In this document: one piece after another, positions 18,160 to 27,386 of the stretch
Numbering within the stretch: the stretch's first letter is position 1
Layout: the number at the start of each line of letters is the position of its first letter
NCBI GenBank assembly: GCA_963798795.1
Contig: CAWCUZ010000001.1
Coordinates: 1,674,001-1,738,000 of the forward strand
DNA: 64,000 nt
Direction: 5' to 3'
From: CAWCUZ01 sp963798795
GTDB taxonomy: Bacteria; Acidobacteriota; Vicinamibacteria; Vicinamibacterales; SCN-69-37
Translations under genes and position numbers: made by a program
Notes under the pieces: model-generated
The model's database searches: none
The model's input: the letters and a program-made list of their open reading frames with translations, nothing else
Told to the model about the DNA's origin: nothing

Positions 18160-19854
18160 TTTCGCGCCGCGGGTTCGTCCGCCGGAGCGCCGCCGCCCTG
18201 GCGGGCGCGTCGGTGCCTTCCGCACTCGCCGCCACGCCGCGGCAGACGATCCCGCCGCAGGCCGGCCGGGCCGCCTGGCTCGATGTCCTGCGACAACCGG
18301 ACGAGGTCCTCGTTCAGACCGCATCCGGCGATCAGCGGCTGACGAGAGCGGCCGGCGGCCGCTGGAACGGCACCGGCGTGTTTGTTCGGGCGGTCGAACA
18401 GCCCCACGGCCTGGGTCTCGAGCTGAGCGCCCCCGCCCTCGGCATCAAGCGCATCGGCCTTCGCTGGACCGCGCGGCTCGACGCCGTGCAGCTCCTGCTC
18501 GGCGACGCGTGGGAGCGCGGGTACGGCGACCTCGAGTGGCGCGGGTTCGTGCCCGACCGCGTCATGCCCTGGTACGTCGCGGCCACCGATGGCACCTGGA
18601 CCGACACCTGCGGCGTGCGCACGGGCGCTCGCGCCTTCTGCTTCTGGCAGGTCGATCAGCACGGCCTCGTCCTGTGGGCCGACGTGCGGAGCGGCGCCGC
18701 GCCGGTCCAGCTCGGCACCCGCATCCTCCCGGTCTGCGACGTCGTCTGTCGCGCCGGCCGGCCGGGCGAGTCCGCGTTTGCGGCCGTGCACGCGTTCTGC
18801 CGGGAGATGTGCGCGTCGCCGCGGATGCCCGCGGAGCCCGTCTACGGCAGCAACGACTGGTACTACGCGTACGGGAAGAACAGCGCCGCCACCGTGCGGG
18901 TCGACGCGCAGCACGTCGTCGACCTGTCGCCGGCCGGGCCGAATCGTCCGTTCGTCGTGATCGACGACGGGTGGCAGCCGGGCCGCGGCGAGAGCCGTGC
19001 GGGCGCGGGGACGTGGGATCGCGGCAACGAGAAGTTCCCCGACCTGCCCGGTCTGGCCGCCGACGTGCGTCGTGCCGGCGCGCGCCCCGGCATTTGGATC
19101 CGCCCACTGCAGGCGCCGGCCGACGCGCCCGACAGCTGGCGGCTGGCGCGCGCTCGTGGCGTCCTCGATCCGACCGTGCGGGACGTGCGGGCGAAAGATC
19201 GGCGCCGACGTTGCGCGCCTCCGCGACTGGGGCTTCGCCCTCGTCAAGCACGACTACTCCACGTTCGACATCCTCGGCCAGTGGGGCTCACAGATGGGCG
19301 CCGCGCTCACGCGCGGCAACTGGACGTTCGCCGAAGGCCCGGCGCGGACGACGGCGGAGGTCGTCGACGAGCTGTACGGCGTGCTCGCCGCAGCTGCGGG
19401 CGACCTGCTGACCATCGGGTGCAACACGGTCAGCCATCTCGCGGCCGGCCACTGCGACATCTGCCGCGTCGGCGACGACACGAGCGGCACCGAATGGGCG
19501 CGCACGCGCAAGATGGGCATCAACGCCCTGGCGTTCCGCGGCGTGCAGCACGGCGCCTTCTACGGCGTGGACCCCGACTGCGTCGGCGTGACGACGGCGG
19601 TGCCCTGGGCGCTCAACCGCCAGTGGCTCGATCTCGTGGCGCGCAGCGGAACGATGCTGTTCGTGTCGCTGGCGCCGGATGCGCTCGGAGAGGCGGAACG
19701 GCGCGACCTGCGCGCCGCGCTGGCCCTCGCGGCGCGCGCGCAGCCGCTCGGCCACCCGCTCGACTGGCAGCGGACGTCGTGCCCCGAACGCTGGCGGCTC
19801 ATGGGCGCCGAACACACCTACGACTGGGGCTCCGGGCTGGCGGGAAATGCCTAG
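18156..19854 (+). CDS. Tat-exported clan GH-D-like glycoside hydrolase (alpha-galactosidase type), one frameshift
   Basis: Retaining glycoside hydrolase resembling GH27/GH36 alpha-galactosidases; the real sugar is unknown. The N-terminus is a Tat signal (MISRRGFVRRSAAALAGASV). A beta-sandwich-like region spans about residues 40-210, then a TIM barrel with FVVIDDGWQ, the predicted nucleophile Asp in FALVKHDYSTFD, and the acid/base region CDICRVGDDTSGTEWA. A surplus A at 19194-19196 in GAAAGATC shifts the frame just before IGADVARLRDWGFALVKHD. About 565 residues when repaired. Start ATG 18156 overlaps the M16 stop; the end overlaps the LanC-like start by eight bases, so the three genes form one operon. 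Family number is tentative. Confidence 0.75.
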
Positions 19855-21226
19855 CGGCCCCTCCACCCGTCGTGAGTTCCTGTCGCAAGCCGCGCTGGCG
19901 GCCGCGATGACCGGCATTGGTGCCCGGGTCGCCTCCGCCCTCGCGCCGCCGAACCAGGCCGCGCGCCCCTATCGCGACCTCGCCATCCGCTGCGCCGAGT
20001 GGATTGACAGGAGCACGCAGGAACCGGCTGCAGGCCTGCTGGTGTGGCCGGCCGACCCGCTGAAGCCGGCATCGGTCGGCCTCGACTTCTACAACGGCAC
20101 GCCGGGCGTTGTGTCCTTCTTTGCGAATCTCCATGCGGCGACCGGCGACCGGCGGTGGCGCGACCGCGCGCTGGGTGGCAGCCGGTATCTGGCGGCGGAA
20201 CGCTCGAAACGCCGTGACGCCCTCGACGCGGGCCTGTACACCGGGCTGGCCGGCCTCGCGACCACGCACATGACCCTCGCGGCGGTGGGCCTTGGCGACA
20301 CAGCGGCTCGAGCCGCGCGTGAGGCGGCCTCCGACATCGCCTCCCGGGCCCGGACGATTGACGGCGGCGTGGAGTGGTCCGCGTCGAACGACATCATCGG
20401 CGGCACGGCCGGGACGGGCCTGTTTCTGCTCCACGCATCGGCGGCGTGGAACGACAACGCGCTGGGCGAGCTGGCCGTCAAAGCTGGCCGGCGCCTGCTC
20501 GCCACCGGCGTGCCGGCCGAGGGCGGCCTGATGTGGTTTCCGTCAGCGTCGCTCCAGCGCAACTATCCCAACTTCTCGCACGGCACGGCGGGCGTCGCCT
20601 ACTGTCTCGCGACCCTGTACCAGCGGACGAAGGACCGGGCGTTCCTCGACGGCGCGGTCGCCGGCGCCGCGTACCTGGACGCCGTGGCCACGCGCCGCCC
20701 CGGCGCACGCGCGATCTTCCATGTGACCAGCGGAGGCGAGGACCGGTTCTACCTGAGCTGGTGCCACGGACCGGTCGGCACCGCGCGGCTGTTCTACCGG
20801 CTGCTCCAGATCACCGGCGACCCGGCCTGGCGCCGATGGCTCGATGAGCTGACGACGTGGCTCGTCGAGAGCGGCGCGCCGGAACAGCAGTCGGCGGGGT
20901 ACTGGAACAACATCTCGCAGTGCTGCGGCAACGTCGGCATCGGCCAGTACTTCGTCGATCTCGCCCGGACGAGGCCTGCCCTCGTCGCGTCCAGCCTCGC
21001 CGCCGGCATGCGCACACGCGTTGAGGCGAACACCCTCTCGCGCGCCACCAGCGACGAAGCCGGGTTGCGGTGGGTGCAGGCCGAAAATCGGATCGAGCCG
21101 GACAATCTGGTGGCCCAGACCGGGTTCATGCAGGGCGCCGCGGGCGTCGGGACCTTCTTCCTGCAGCTCGATGCCCTGTCGCGCGGTCAGCGGTGGCCGA
21201 CGCCGCTGCCCGACACGCCCTGGTAG
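19847..21226 (+). CDS. Tat-exported lanthionine synthetase C-like zinc protein
   Basis: 459-residue LanC-like (alpha/alpha) toroid. The repeated Gly-rich helical turns are all there: YNGTPGVVSFFANL, GLYTGLAGLATTHM, GGTAGTGLFLL, SHGTAGVAYCLATLY, WCHGPVGTARLFYRL, QCCGNVGIGQYFVDL and MQGAAGVGTFFLQL. Predicted zinc ligands are C306 (in SWCHG) and C359/C360 (in QCCGNVG); the CCG form is the one found in substrate-tolerant LanM enzymes such as ProcM. Unlike true LanC, it begins with a Tat signal (TRREFLSQAALAAAM), so it acts outside the cytoplasm. There is no dehydratase and no precursor peptide nearby. Eight-base overlap with the upstream glycosidase. A role as a (alpha/alpha)6-type carbohydrate or peptide-modifying enzyme is possible. 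Confidence 0.83.
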   Translation: MPSGPSTRREFLSQAALAAAMTGIGARVASALAPPNQAARPYRDLAIRCAEWIDRSTQEPAAGLLVWPADPLKPASVGLDFYNGTPGVVSFFANLHAATGDRRWRDRALGGSRYLAAERSKRRDALDAGLYTGLAGLATTHMTLAAVGLGDTAARAAREAASDIASRARTIDGGVEWSASNDIIGGTAGTGLFLLHASAAWNDNALGELAVKAGRRLLATGVPAEGGLMWFPSASLQRNYPNFSHGTAGVAYCLATLYQRTKDRAFLDGAVAGAAYLDAVATRRPGARAIFHVTSGGEDRFYLSWCHGPVGTARLFYRLLQITGDPAWRRWLDELTTWLVESGAPEQQSAGYWNNISQCCGNVGIGQYFVDLARTRPALVASSLAAGMRTRVEANTLSRATSDEAGLRWVQAENRIEPDNLVAQTGFMQGAAGVGTFFLQLDALSRGQRWPTPLPDTPW

Positions 21227-21280
21227 CCCCGCGGGTCTTGCCGAGCGGTCCTGTCGGACGCCACCGCCGGGCGCCGTCCA

Positions 21281-21305
21281 GGGAACTTTCCGGTGCCGCG
21301 CGACA
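21281..21305 (+). promoter_or_regulatory. ECF-type autoregulatory promoter
   Basis: GGGAACTTTCC at 21281-21291 resembles the GGAAC -35 of ECF sigma promoters, with CGACACTACC at 21301-21310 as a plausible -10. The spacer is slightly short. It lies immediately before ATG 21317, which argues against the upstream GTG 21293 as the start and suggests the sigma factor reads its own promoter. Confidence 0.5.
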
Positions 21306-21316
21306 CTACCATCGGC

Positions 21317-21859
21317 ATGGGAGGCGGTGTGGACCGTGAGGCCAGCGATGAGGCCCTGATCGCGGCGTGCGGCCGGCGCGAACGTGGCGCGTTCGAAGCG
21401 CTGTTCGACCGGTACCAGCAGCCGATTTGGGGCTACTTCCGCCGGCGGGTCGCCGACGCGGCCCGGGCCGAGGAGCTGACGCAGGACACGTTCGTCGCCG
21501 TGCTCCGCGGCGCCGCCAGATATCAGGGGCGCTCCTCGTTTCGGACCTATCTCTACGGCATCGCGGCCAACCTCCTGGCCGCCGAGCGCCGCAAGACCCC
21601 ATCCGCCCCGCCCCTGGCGGACATCGCCCACGCACCGGCGCACGACGACGCGTTGTGGGTGCGCCAGGCCATCGAACGGCTGGAGGCAACCGACCGCGAG
21701 GTCCTGATCCTCCGCGAGTTCGAGCAGCTGGCCTACGCCGAGATCGCCGAGCTGCTGCATCTGCCCGTCAACACAGTCCGGTCGCGCCTCTTTCGGGCCC
21801 GCATGGCCCTGCGGGCACAGTTGTTGGCCGACCGTCCTCTCGAAAGGCAAACGTCATGA
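21317..21859 (+). CDS. ECF-family RNA polymerase sigma factor
   Basis: Extracytoplasmic-function sigma factor of 180 residues that directs RNA polymerase to stress promoters when released by its anti-sigma factor. Region 2 is AFEALFDRYQQPIWGYFRRR through ARAEELTQDTFVAVLRGAAR and SSFRTYLYGIAANL. Region 4 is LEATDREVLILREFEQLAYA followed by EIAELLHLPVNTVRSRLFRA. ATG 21317 is preferred over GTG 21293 because the latter lies in the promoter. The stop overlaps the start of the anti-sigma gene (ATGA at 21856-21859), the usual arrangement of such pairs. Confidence 0.93.
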   Translation: MGGGVDREASDEALIAACGRRERGAFEALFDRYQQPIWGYFRRRVADAARAEELTQDTFVAVLRGAARYQGRSSFRTYLYGIAANLLAAERRKTPSAPPLADIAHAPAHDDALWVRQAIERLEATDREVLILREFEQLAYAEIAELLHLPVNTVRSRLFRARMALRAQLLADRPLERQTS

Positions 21860-22888
21860 CCGCGACTGCTCATCCCGCACAGGAAGATTCTCATGGCCTG
21901 GGTCGACCGGGCGCTGCCCTCCGGCGTCGAGCGCACCGTGGGCGAACACGTCGGGCACTGCGACGCGTGCGCGGCGCTCACGCGCGATTTCGAGGCCCTG
22001 CATCGACGCGTGGCCGACTGGCGCGTGGAGACGCCGCCGCGCGGGCTGCGCGTGGCCGTGATGAGCGCGGCCGGCGCGGCGGAGGTGCCCTCGTCGTCGG
22101 CCGCGGCCGGCGGCCCACGGCTGTGGCGGCGTCTCCGCTGGCCCGTGGCGGCCAGCATCGTGCTGGCTGGGGCGTTCCTCGTCAACGAGATCTCGGTGTG
22201 TGGCGCGCCCCTCTGCCGGGCCGAAGGCGCTGGGCAGACCGCGCAGGCCGCGCAAAGCGCACCGGCGGCACCGGCCGCCGCCGCCCTGCAGGAGTTCGCC
22301 GCGTTCGACGCATGGTGGCAGTCGCGCCCGCGCGTCGATCTCGGCGTCCCCGCCAACGGCGCCAAGGTCACCATCGTCTGGTTCGTGGATTACGAGTGCC
22401 CGGCCTGCGCCGCGACCGATCCGGTGTACTCGAAGGTCATCGACGACCAGGTGATGGCGCACTTCGGCGCGGTGAGCCGCGTGGTGCGCGACTGGCCGTG
22501 GAACGCCGAGTGCAATCCGAACGTGGCCGGGACCATCCAGGGCCACGAGGCGTCGTGCGCGGCCGCCGTGGCGATGCACCTCGCGGCGGATCGCGGCACG
22601 GCCGACGCGCTCAGGGCGTGGCTCTTCAGCCACCAGGATGCGGACCCATCGGAGGTCGTGGCCGCCGCGCAGCGGATCGGCCACATCGCCGAGTTCGACG
22701 CGCGGTACCCGGCCGAGTTGCAGCGGCTGCGGCGGCAACTCGCCGGCGTGCGATCGGCCGGTGTGACGTCGACGCCGAGCTGCTACGTGAACGGCGTCCG
22801 CGCCGCCGACGACCAGGGCCACCTGCTGGCGCCGCAGTTCCTCGCGCGCGCGGTCGAGCTGGAGCTGCGGCGCGCGGGCGGCCGCTGA
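21856..22888 (+). CDS. membrane anti-sigma factor fused to a DsbA-like thiol oxidoreductase (one frameshift)
   Basis: Predicted to bind the preceding sigma factor through an N-terminal zinc-binding anti-sigma domain and to expose a thioredoxin-fold domain in the periplasm. The ZAS motif HxxxCxxC is H31, C35, C38 (EHVGHCDAC), with LMAWVDRALPSG before it. One membrane helix spans about residues 95-111 (WPVAASIVLAGAFLV), then a Pro/Ala linker with two cysteines (SVCGAPLC). The DsbA/thioredoxin domain has CPAC at residues 181-184 (WFVDYECPACAATDPVYSKV) and a cis-Pro loop TSTPSCYVNG. Frame shifts at 21886-21890, where GATTC stands for GATC; removing one T joins MTATAHPAQED to LMAWVDRALP. Numbering is for the repaired 343-residue protein. 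The fusion suggests a redox-sensing switch. Confidence 0.82.
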
Positions 22889-22931
22889 CGGCGGTGACCT
22901 TCGTGTCGATCCGGCAAGAGCCGGAATGGAA

Positions 22932-22977
22932 CAGGCTATAGACTCTCTACGTCTCAGGCTATAGACTGCCTATAGCC
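22932..22977. promoter_or_regulatory. PadR operator: CTATAG repeats
   Basis: CAGGCTATAGACT occurs twice (22932-22944 and 22955-22967, 23 bp apart), and a third, inverted copy CTATAGCC (22970-22977) touches the PadR ATG. The symmetry and position fit an autoregulatory PadR operator that would block both promoter and start codon. Confidence 0.55.
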
Positions 22978-23346
22978 ATGGCCCTGCACGAGAGCCCCGA
23001 CGCCCGCGCCGACCTGCTCCACGGCACCCTCGACATGCTCATCCTGCGGACGCTGCAGTGGGGGCCGCAGCACGGCTACGCCATCGGCCAGACCATCAGC
23101 GCCCAGTCGTCCGACGTGCTCCAGGTGGAGGCGGGGTCGCTCTACCCCGCGCTCCAACGGCTCGCCAAGCGGGGGTGGGTCACGCCGAAGTGGGGGCAGA
23201 CGGCGGCGAACCAGCGCGCCAAGTTCTACCGGCTCACGCCCGCGGGCCGAAAGCAGCTCCGGCGCGAACACTCCCGCTGGACCGAGCTCGTCAACGCCAT
23301 CGGCCGGATCATGCAGCCGGCGGCGCCGCCCGCGACGGAGGACTGA
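22978..23346 (+). CDS. PadR-family transcriptional regulator
   Basis: 122-residue winged-helix repressor. The fold is evident in LLHGTLDMLILRTLQWGPQH then GYAIGQTI, VEAGSLYPALQRLAKRGWV and the wing NQRAKFYRLTPAGRKQL. It is followed after three bases by the permease gene, so the two share an mRNA. The three CTATAG sites just before the ATG are its likely target. Confidence 0.93.
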   Translation: MALHESPDARADLLHGTLDMLILRTLQWGPQHGYAIGQTISAQSSDVLQVEAGSLYPALQRLAKRGWVTPKWGQTAANQRAKFYRLTPAGRKQLRREHSRWTELVNAIGRIMQPAAPPATED

Positions 23347-23349
23347 CCC

Positions 23350-26070
23350 GTGTCGCTTCTGACCCGCGTTCGCGATCTGCTCCGCCGGCGACGGCTCGAT
23401 CTCGACGAGCGCGATTTTCGGGACGAAATCCGCGCGCACCTGGCCATCGCGACCGACGAGCGCATGGCCGACGGTGCGGACCGCCGCGCCGCCCGGCAGG
23501 CGGCGCTCAAGGACTTCGGGAACGTCACGCTCACGACCGAGGCGGCCCGCCATGTCTGGACGCCGCGGTGGCTCGACGCGCTCCGCGATGTGCTGAGCGA
23601 CGTCCGGTACGCCGTCCGCGCGCTCACCAGGAATCCGGTCTTCTCGCTCACCGTGGTCGGCGTGCTCGCGCTCGGGATCGGCCTGAATGCCACGGTGTTC
23701 ACGATGCTCAAGGGACTCGCGCTGAACCCCGTCGCCGGCGCCCGGAACGCGGCCGGCCTGTCGGTCGTGTACGCGGAAACCGACGCCGGGCGCCAGCTCC
23801 GCGTCTCGTATCCCGACTACCAGTACCTCCGCGACCACAACACGGTCGTTGCCGACCTGATGGGCACTGCGCTCTTCACCGCCGGCCTCGGCCGCGGGCC
23901 CCGCAGCCGGCCGATCTGGGGCGAGCTGGTCAGCGGGAACTATTTTCGCGTGCTCGACGTCGGCGCCGAGCTGGGACGCACCATCCTGCCGTCCGACGAG
24001 GTCGCGCCCGGGCGGCCGCCGATCATCGTCATCAGCGATGGCCTGTGGCGGCGCGATTTCGGGGCCGACCCGCACATCCTCGGCAGGACGGTCGAGATCA
24101 ATGCCTTTCCGCTGACGGTCGTCGGCGTGGCGGACCCCGCGTTCCACGGCACGACGGTCGTCTACGACGTCGAGGTGTTCGTGCCGGTCATGATGGCGCC
24201 CCAGCTCGGCGTCACCTTCGGCAGCCGCGACCCGAACGTCTCGACGATGCTCTTCGATCGGAACGCCGCGGTCTTCTTTCCGCAGGGGTTCCTCAGGCCG
24301 GGCGCGACGCGCGCGAGCGCCGCCGACGAAATCAACGCGCTCTGGGCCACGGTCGAGCGCGACCGGCCCATCACGGAGCCCGCGCAGCACCCCCGCGTCG
24401 TCCCCTTCTGGCGCATGCCGTACGGCGCGCCGATCTACATGCTGCCGAGTCTGGTCGTGTTGAGCGCGATGGGGCTGCTCGTGCTGACCATCGCGTGCGC
24501 CAACATCGCCGGCCTCGTGCTCGTCCGCGGCCTCTCCCGCCGCGGCGAGATTGCTCTGCGTCTTGCCCTCGGCGCGCCGCGCCGGCGGATCGTCCGCCTG
24601 CTCGTGGTGGAGAATCTGATCCTGGCCGTGCCGGGTGCCGTGCTGGGGGTGATCCTCGCGTCGCGCGGCCTTCCGATTCTCGTCCACTACGCGGAGGCGC
24701 TCGCGGCGCCGTCGCGGGTGTTCTTCAACCTCGCCGTCGACCGTCTCGTCATGAGCTTTGCGATCGTGGTCGCGTGCGGCAGCGCCCTCGTCTTCGGCTT
24801 CGTGCCGGCGCTGCGCAGCTCGCGCGTCGGTCTCAGCTCGGCGATGAGCGAGACCTCGCCGCGCGGCGCTGCGCGGGGACGGCTGCGGGCCGGGCTCGTC
24901 GTGGCCCAGGTCGCCGTCTCGCTCCTGCTGCTCGTCGGGTCCAACCTCGTCTCGCGCAGCTTCGACGCGGCCCGGCATACCGACCCGGGTTACAGCGCGG
25001 CACAGGTCACCTCGGTGGAGGTCGACCTGCGTCAGCACGGGTACGACGAAACACACGGACGCGTGTTCTACCGCCGGCTCCTCGACGCGGCTCGAGACGA
25101 TCCGGCTACCGAGTCCGCCACGCTCGCGGCATACGTCCCGCTGATGCTGATCGACACGCCTCTGGCCCCTGCGGCCGTCGAGGGCTACACGCCGCAGCGC
25201 GGCGAGGACCTCGCGTTTCTCTACAATGTCGTCGCGCCGGACTACTTCCACACGTTGCGGGTTCCGCTGCTGGCCGGACGCGAGTTCGCGGTCGACGACG
25301 ACCAGGGTGCGGCGCCGGTGGCGATCGTCAACCGGACGCTGGCCGGCCGGTTCTGGGGCGGCGCGGCCCAGGCGATCGGCCGGCGGATCCGGGTGCGCGA
25401 CGGCGACTGGCGCACGGTCGTGGGCGTGGCGGCCGACGTGAAATACCTGCGTATCAACGAATCCCCCCGCCCGTACGTCTATCTGCCGTTCCTCCAGGCG
25501 TACCGCACCGGCATGATCCTGCACACGCGCGGTCCGGCAGTCTCGCCGGACGGCAGCCGGACGTCGGTCGACGCCCTGGTGGACCGCGCGCGCGCCGAGG
25601 TCTCGGCGCTGGATCCGGATCTGCCGATCCTCGCCGCACGGCCGTTGGCCGATCACATGAAGGGAGCGCTCATGTTCTTCAATCTGACGGCCTCCATGCT
25701 GTTCGTCTTCGGCGCGGCCGGCATGGTGCTGGCGGCGCTGGGCACCTACGGCCTCGTGTCGTACGCCGTCAAGCAGAGCACCCACGAGATCGGGATCCGG
25801 ATGGCGCTCGGTGCCTCGGCGCTGGGGGTGGTACGCACGTTCATCGGCCGTGGCGCGCGGCTCGGCGTGCTTGGCGTCGCGCTCGGCCTCGTCGCGGCGT
25901 TCGGCCTCGGCCAATTGCTGCGCAGCGCCCTCTACGGCGTCAGCCCGACGGATGCCGCGTCGTTTGTCGAGGCCCTGGCGCTCGTCCTGGCCTGTGTGCT
26001 CGTGTCGACGCTGGTGCCGGCGTGGCGCGCGTCCCGAACCGACGCGCTCACGGCCCTCCGGCACGAGTAG
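23350..26070 (+). CDS. ADOP-family ABC permease, intact
   Basis: 906-residue permease of the MacB/FtsX type, read without interruption from GTG 23350. A charged cytoplasmic prefix (LDERDFRDEIRAHLAIATDE) is followed by TM1 (NPVFSLTVVGVLALGIGLNA), the MacB periplasmic core (VSGNYFRVLDVGAELGRTIL), an FtsX block (LVLTIACANIAGLVLVRGLS), a second core and a second FtsX block (SYAVKQSTHEIGIRMALGAS), ending LVPAWRASRTDALTALRHE. This internal duplication defines ADOP proteins. No ATPase gene is adjacent. Cotranscribed with the PadR gene upstream. Confidence 0.92.
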   Translation: MSLLTRVRDLLRRRRLDLDERDFRDEIRAHLAIATDERMADGADRRAARQAALKDFGNVTLTTEAARHVWTPRWLDALRDVLSDVRYAVRALTRNPVFSLTVVGVLALGIGLNATVFTMLKGLALNPVAGARNAAGLSVVYAETDAGRQLRVSYPDYQYLRDHNTVVADLMGTALFTAGLGRGPRSRPIWGELVSGNYFRVLDVGAELGRTILPSDEVAPGRPPIIVISDGLWRRDFGADPHILGRTVEINAFPLTVVGVADPAFHGTTVVYDVEVFVPVMMAPQLGVTFGSRDPNVSTMLFDRNAAVFFPQGFLRPGATRASAADEINALWATVERDRPITEPAQHPRVVPFWRMPYGAPIYMLPSLVVLSAMGLLVLTIACANIAGLVLVRGLSRRGEIALRLALGAPRRRIVRLLVVENLILAVPGAVLGVILASRGLPILVHYAEALAAPSRVFFNLAVDRLVMSFAIVVACGSALVFGFVPALRSSRVGLSSAMSETSPRGAARGRLRAGLVVAQVAVSLLLLVGSNLVSRSFDAARHTDPGYSAAQVTSVEVDLRQHGYDETHGRVFYRRLLDAARDDPATESATLAAYVPLMLIDTPLAPAAVEGYTPQRGEDLAFLYNVVAPDYFHTLRVPLLAGREFAVDDDQGAAPVAIVNRTLAGRFWGGAAQAIGRRIRVRDGDWRTVVGVAADVKYLRINESPRPYVYLPFLQAYRTGMILHTRGPAVSPDGSRTSVDALVDRARAEVSALDPDLPILAARPLADHMKGALMFFNLTASMLFVFGAAGMVLAALGTYGLVSYAVKQSTHEIGIRMALGASALGVVRTFIGRGARLGVLGVALGLVAAFGLGQLLRSALYGVSPTDAASFVEALALVLACVLVSTLVPAWRASRTDALTALRHE

Positions 26071-26186
26071 TCCGGACGACCATCGCCGGGTTGTGCACGG
26101 AGCGCGGTCTTCGTGCACCCCGTGAGGTTCGGGCTGGCCCTGGCTCTGACCAGCGCGTCTGGCGTGCGGTCTGGATGCGGCCCCGC

Positions 26187-27338
26187 TCAGGTCCAGACGC
26201 TCGACAGCACGCGGCGCCAGTTCTCGCCCAGGAGCAGCCGGATGTCCGCGTCGCTGTAGCCGCGGCGGATGAGCGCTTCGGTCAGGTCGAAGAAGCGCAG
26301 CGGGTGATCCAGCGCCTCGACCGCCTCGCGGTCGTGCGCGCGATACCGGGGATCGGCGCCGGCCATGAAGCGGTGGAACATCTGCGGGTCGGCGTGGTCG
26401 TTGCTCTCGAGCCCGATGTCGCTGCCGAACCCGACGTGCTCGATGCCGATCATCTTCGACAGGTAGTCGACGTGGTCGACCACGTCGTCCACCGTCACCG
26501 GCTCGCGGGACTTCACCATGAAGCTGATGAAGTTGACGCCGATGACGCCGCCGCTCTTCCCGAGCGCCCGGATCGACTCGTCGCTCACGCAGCGCGGGTG
26601 GCCGTCGTTGAGCGCACGCGCGTTGCCGTGCGAAACAATGACGGGCTTCGTCGACAGCCGGAACGCGTCGAGCTGCGTCCGGTCGCCGGCGTGTGCCACG
26701 TCGACCACCATCCCCACCTGGTTCATCCGCCGCACGATCGTGGCGCCGAACTCGGTGATGCCGCCGTTGCGCGCCTCGAACGCGCCGTCGCCGATCAGGT
26801 TCGCCCCGTTGTAGGTGAGCTGCGACGACCGCTGGCCCAGGCCGTAGAACGTGTCGACGTCGGCCGGCGTCCGGAAGTGGGCCGAGTTCTGCAGACCGAA
26901 GAGGATGCCGAGCCGGCCGGTCCGCTTCGCCTCCATGAAGTCCGCCGGCTCGTCGACGCGCAGCAGCCACTGCGGATACGCCGCGATGAAGCTGTTGAAC
27001 TCTCCGAACAGGCGGATGCCGTCATCGTAGGAATTCGCGCCGTTGCCGAAGTTGACGACGCTGATGCCCGACTGACGGTAGCGGTCGAAGTCGGCCTGGG
27101 TGAATCCGTGCGGCGTGTAGAGCCAGCGCTTCAGCACGTCGCGCTGGTCGATCCGGTAGACGATCTGGTGGAGCATGTCGACGACGAGTGCGGACGCCAC
27201 GAGGTCGACGGCCTTCGTCGAATACTGGCGGACCGATTGGCCGAAAAGCCGCACGCGCCCGAAGTTCAGCATGGGCGCAACGGCAGCGGCGGCCCCGGCC
27301 CCCAGCGCTTTGAGCAGCGCGCGTCGCGTCAGGTGCAT
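26187..27338 (-). CDS. Tat-exported membrane dipeptidase (peptidase M19)
   Basis: Zinc dipeptidase of family M19 (renal dipeptidase-like), able to split dipeptides including D-residue forms. 383 residues from ATG 27338, with a Tat signal (MHLTRRALLKALGAGAAAAV). Family motifs: LVVDMLHQIV where the usual HxD is replaced by DMLHQ, LQNSAHF, LTYNGANLIGDGAFE, VDVAHAGDRTQLDAF, VIVSHGNARALNDGHPRCVS and HVGFGSDIGLES. The loss of the classic N-terminal HxD pair could alter metal binding. AGTATA on the plus strand (27348-27353) is a TATACT -10 hexamer nine bases before the start. Lies between two ADOP loci, transcribed on its own. Confidence 0.85.
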   Translation of the reverse strand: MHLTRRALLKALGAGAAAAVAPMLNFGRVRLFGQSVRQYSTKAVDLVASALVVDMLHQIVYRIDQRDVLKRWLYTPHGFTQADFDRYRQSGISVVNFGNGANSYDDGIRLFGEFNSFIAAYPQWLLRVDEPADFMEAKRTGRLGILFGLQNSAHFRTPADVDTFYGLGQRSSQLTYNGANLIGDGAFEARNGGITEFGATIVRRMNQVGMVVDVAHAGDRTQLDAFRLSTKPVIVSHGNARALNDGHPRCVSDESIRALGKSGGVIGVNFISFMVKSREPVTVDDVVDHVDYLSKMIGIEHVGFGSDIGLESNDHADPQMFHRFMAGADPRYRAHDREAVEALDHPLRFFDLTEALIRRGYSDADIRLLLGENWRRVLSSVWT

Positions 27339-27386
27339 CGGCTGGGGAGTATACCGGGCCGGCAGCGGACGGGTAACATCAGCCGC

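Noticed and set aside
19847..21226. Lanthipeptide biosynthetic cluster
   Set aside because: The LanC-like protein has a Tat signal, and there is no dehydratase, precursor peptide, leader protease or dedicated exporter in the operon.
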